DNA from: Litoditis marina
Taxonomy: Eukaryota; Nematoda; Chromadorea; Rhabditida; Rhabditidae
Direction: 5' to 3'
DNA length: 64,000 nt
NCBI GenBank assembly: GCA_964036275.1
Contig: OZ038433.1
Location: 36,241,336 to 36,305,335, forward strand
In this document: piece after piece, positions 63,916-64,000 of the stretch
Position numbering within the stretch: position 1 is the first letter of the stretch
Layout: each line of letters begins with the position of its first letter
Translations under genes and position numbers: made by a program
Notes under the pieces: generated by a model
Told to the model about the DNA's origin: nothing
The model's database searches: none
Seen by the model: the letters and a program-made list of their open reading frames with translations, nothing else

Positions 63916-64000
63916 AGGCCGATATCCACGCCAACATGCAAATTGGAAATATAGTGAACCGCCTATGAATGACTAATTTTTATTAGTTTCGAATATCAGG
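63916..64000. mobile_element. piggyBac-like MITE, second copy, cut by window end
   Basis: After TTAA (63,912-63,915) the sequence AGGCCGATATCCACGCCAAC and the following 65 bases match the right end of the 2,113-2,670 element in reverse orientation, including ATAGTGAAYCGCCTAT. The rest is outside the window. Confidence 0.85.

Overview
The window is eukaryotic and looks like a rhabditid, Caenorhabditis-like nematode. Genes are split by many short introns with TTTTCAG-type acceptors. Serpentine (SR) chemoreceptor genes are clustered, there is a nematode-style microsomal P450, and the DNA is AT-rich and full of small inverted-repeat elements. Most long open frames are spurious; the gene models below were assembled by hand from splice sites and reading phase.

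Layout. (1) <1-15,256 (+): the 3' part of a large secreted-then-membrane-anchored protein, 37 exons and 1,458 codons in one continuous phase. It is built from WAP, thyroglobulin type-1, antistasin-like, lustrin-type Cys-rich and Kunitz domains, followed by a juxtamembrane domain, one transmembrane helix and a basic tail. (2) 15.3-17.9 kb: intergenic, with a 5'-truncated CR1-like LINE on the minus strand. (3) 17,973-23,432 (+): a complete 14-exon cytochrome P450 of 490 aa. (4) 23.4-28.7 kb: gene-poor and repeat-bearing. (5) 28,715-30,812 (+): an intact five-exon Str-superfamily chemoreceptor of 326 aa (gene A). (6) 31,752-36,840 (-): a partially resolved Sre-like receptor whose introns hold a foldback element and a tRNA-like sequence split by a mariner-like MITE. 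(7) 38,861-52,228: two head-to-tail copies of a 6,683-bp unit, almost identical. Each copy carries a decayed SR-like gene (gene C), large inverted arms containing tRNA-like sequences, exon 1 of a paralogue of gene A, and a TTGGAA-type repeat array. (8) 51,649-59,662 (+): gene B, the paralogue of gene A, with a 29-bp net deletion in exon 1 and an inverted-repeat element inside its last exon. (9) 52.5-54.5 kb and 59.7-64 kb: satellite-like and MITE-rich DNA, ending in a second copy of the piggyBac-like MITE seen at 2.1 kb.

The genes do not form one pathway. The first gene suggests extracellular protease inhibition or matrix assembly, the P450 suggests xenobiotic or lipid oxidation, and the rest is a small, actively turning-over chemoreceptor cluster. 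The two most unusual observations are the inverted-repeat insertion in the last exon of gene B, whose removal at a GC/AG splice pair would restore the ancestral codons exactly, and the young 6.7-kb tandem duplication with a LINE remnant at its left breakpoint.
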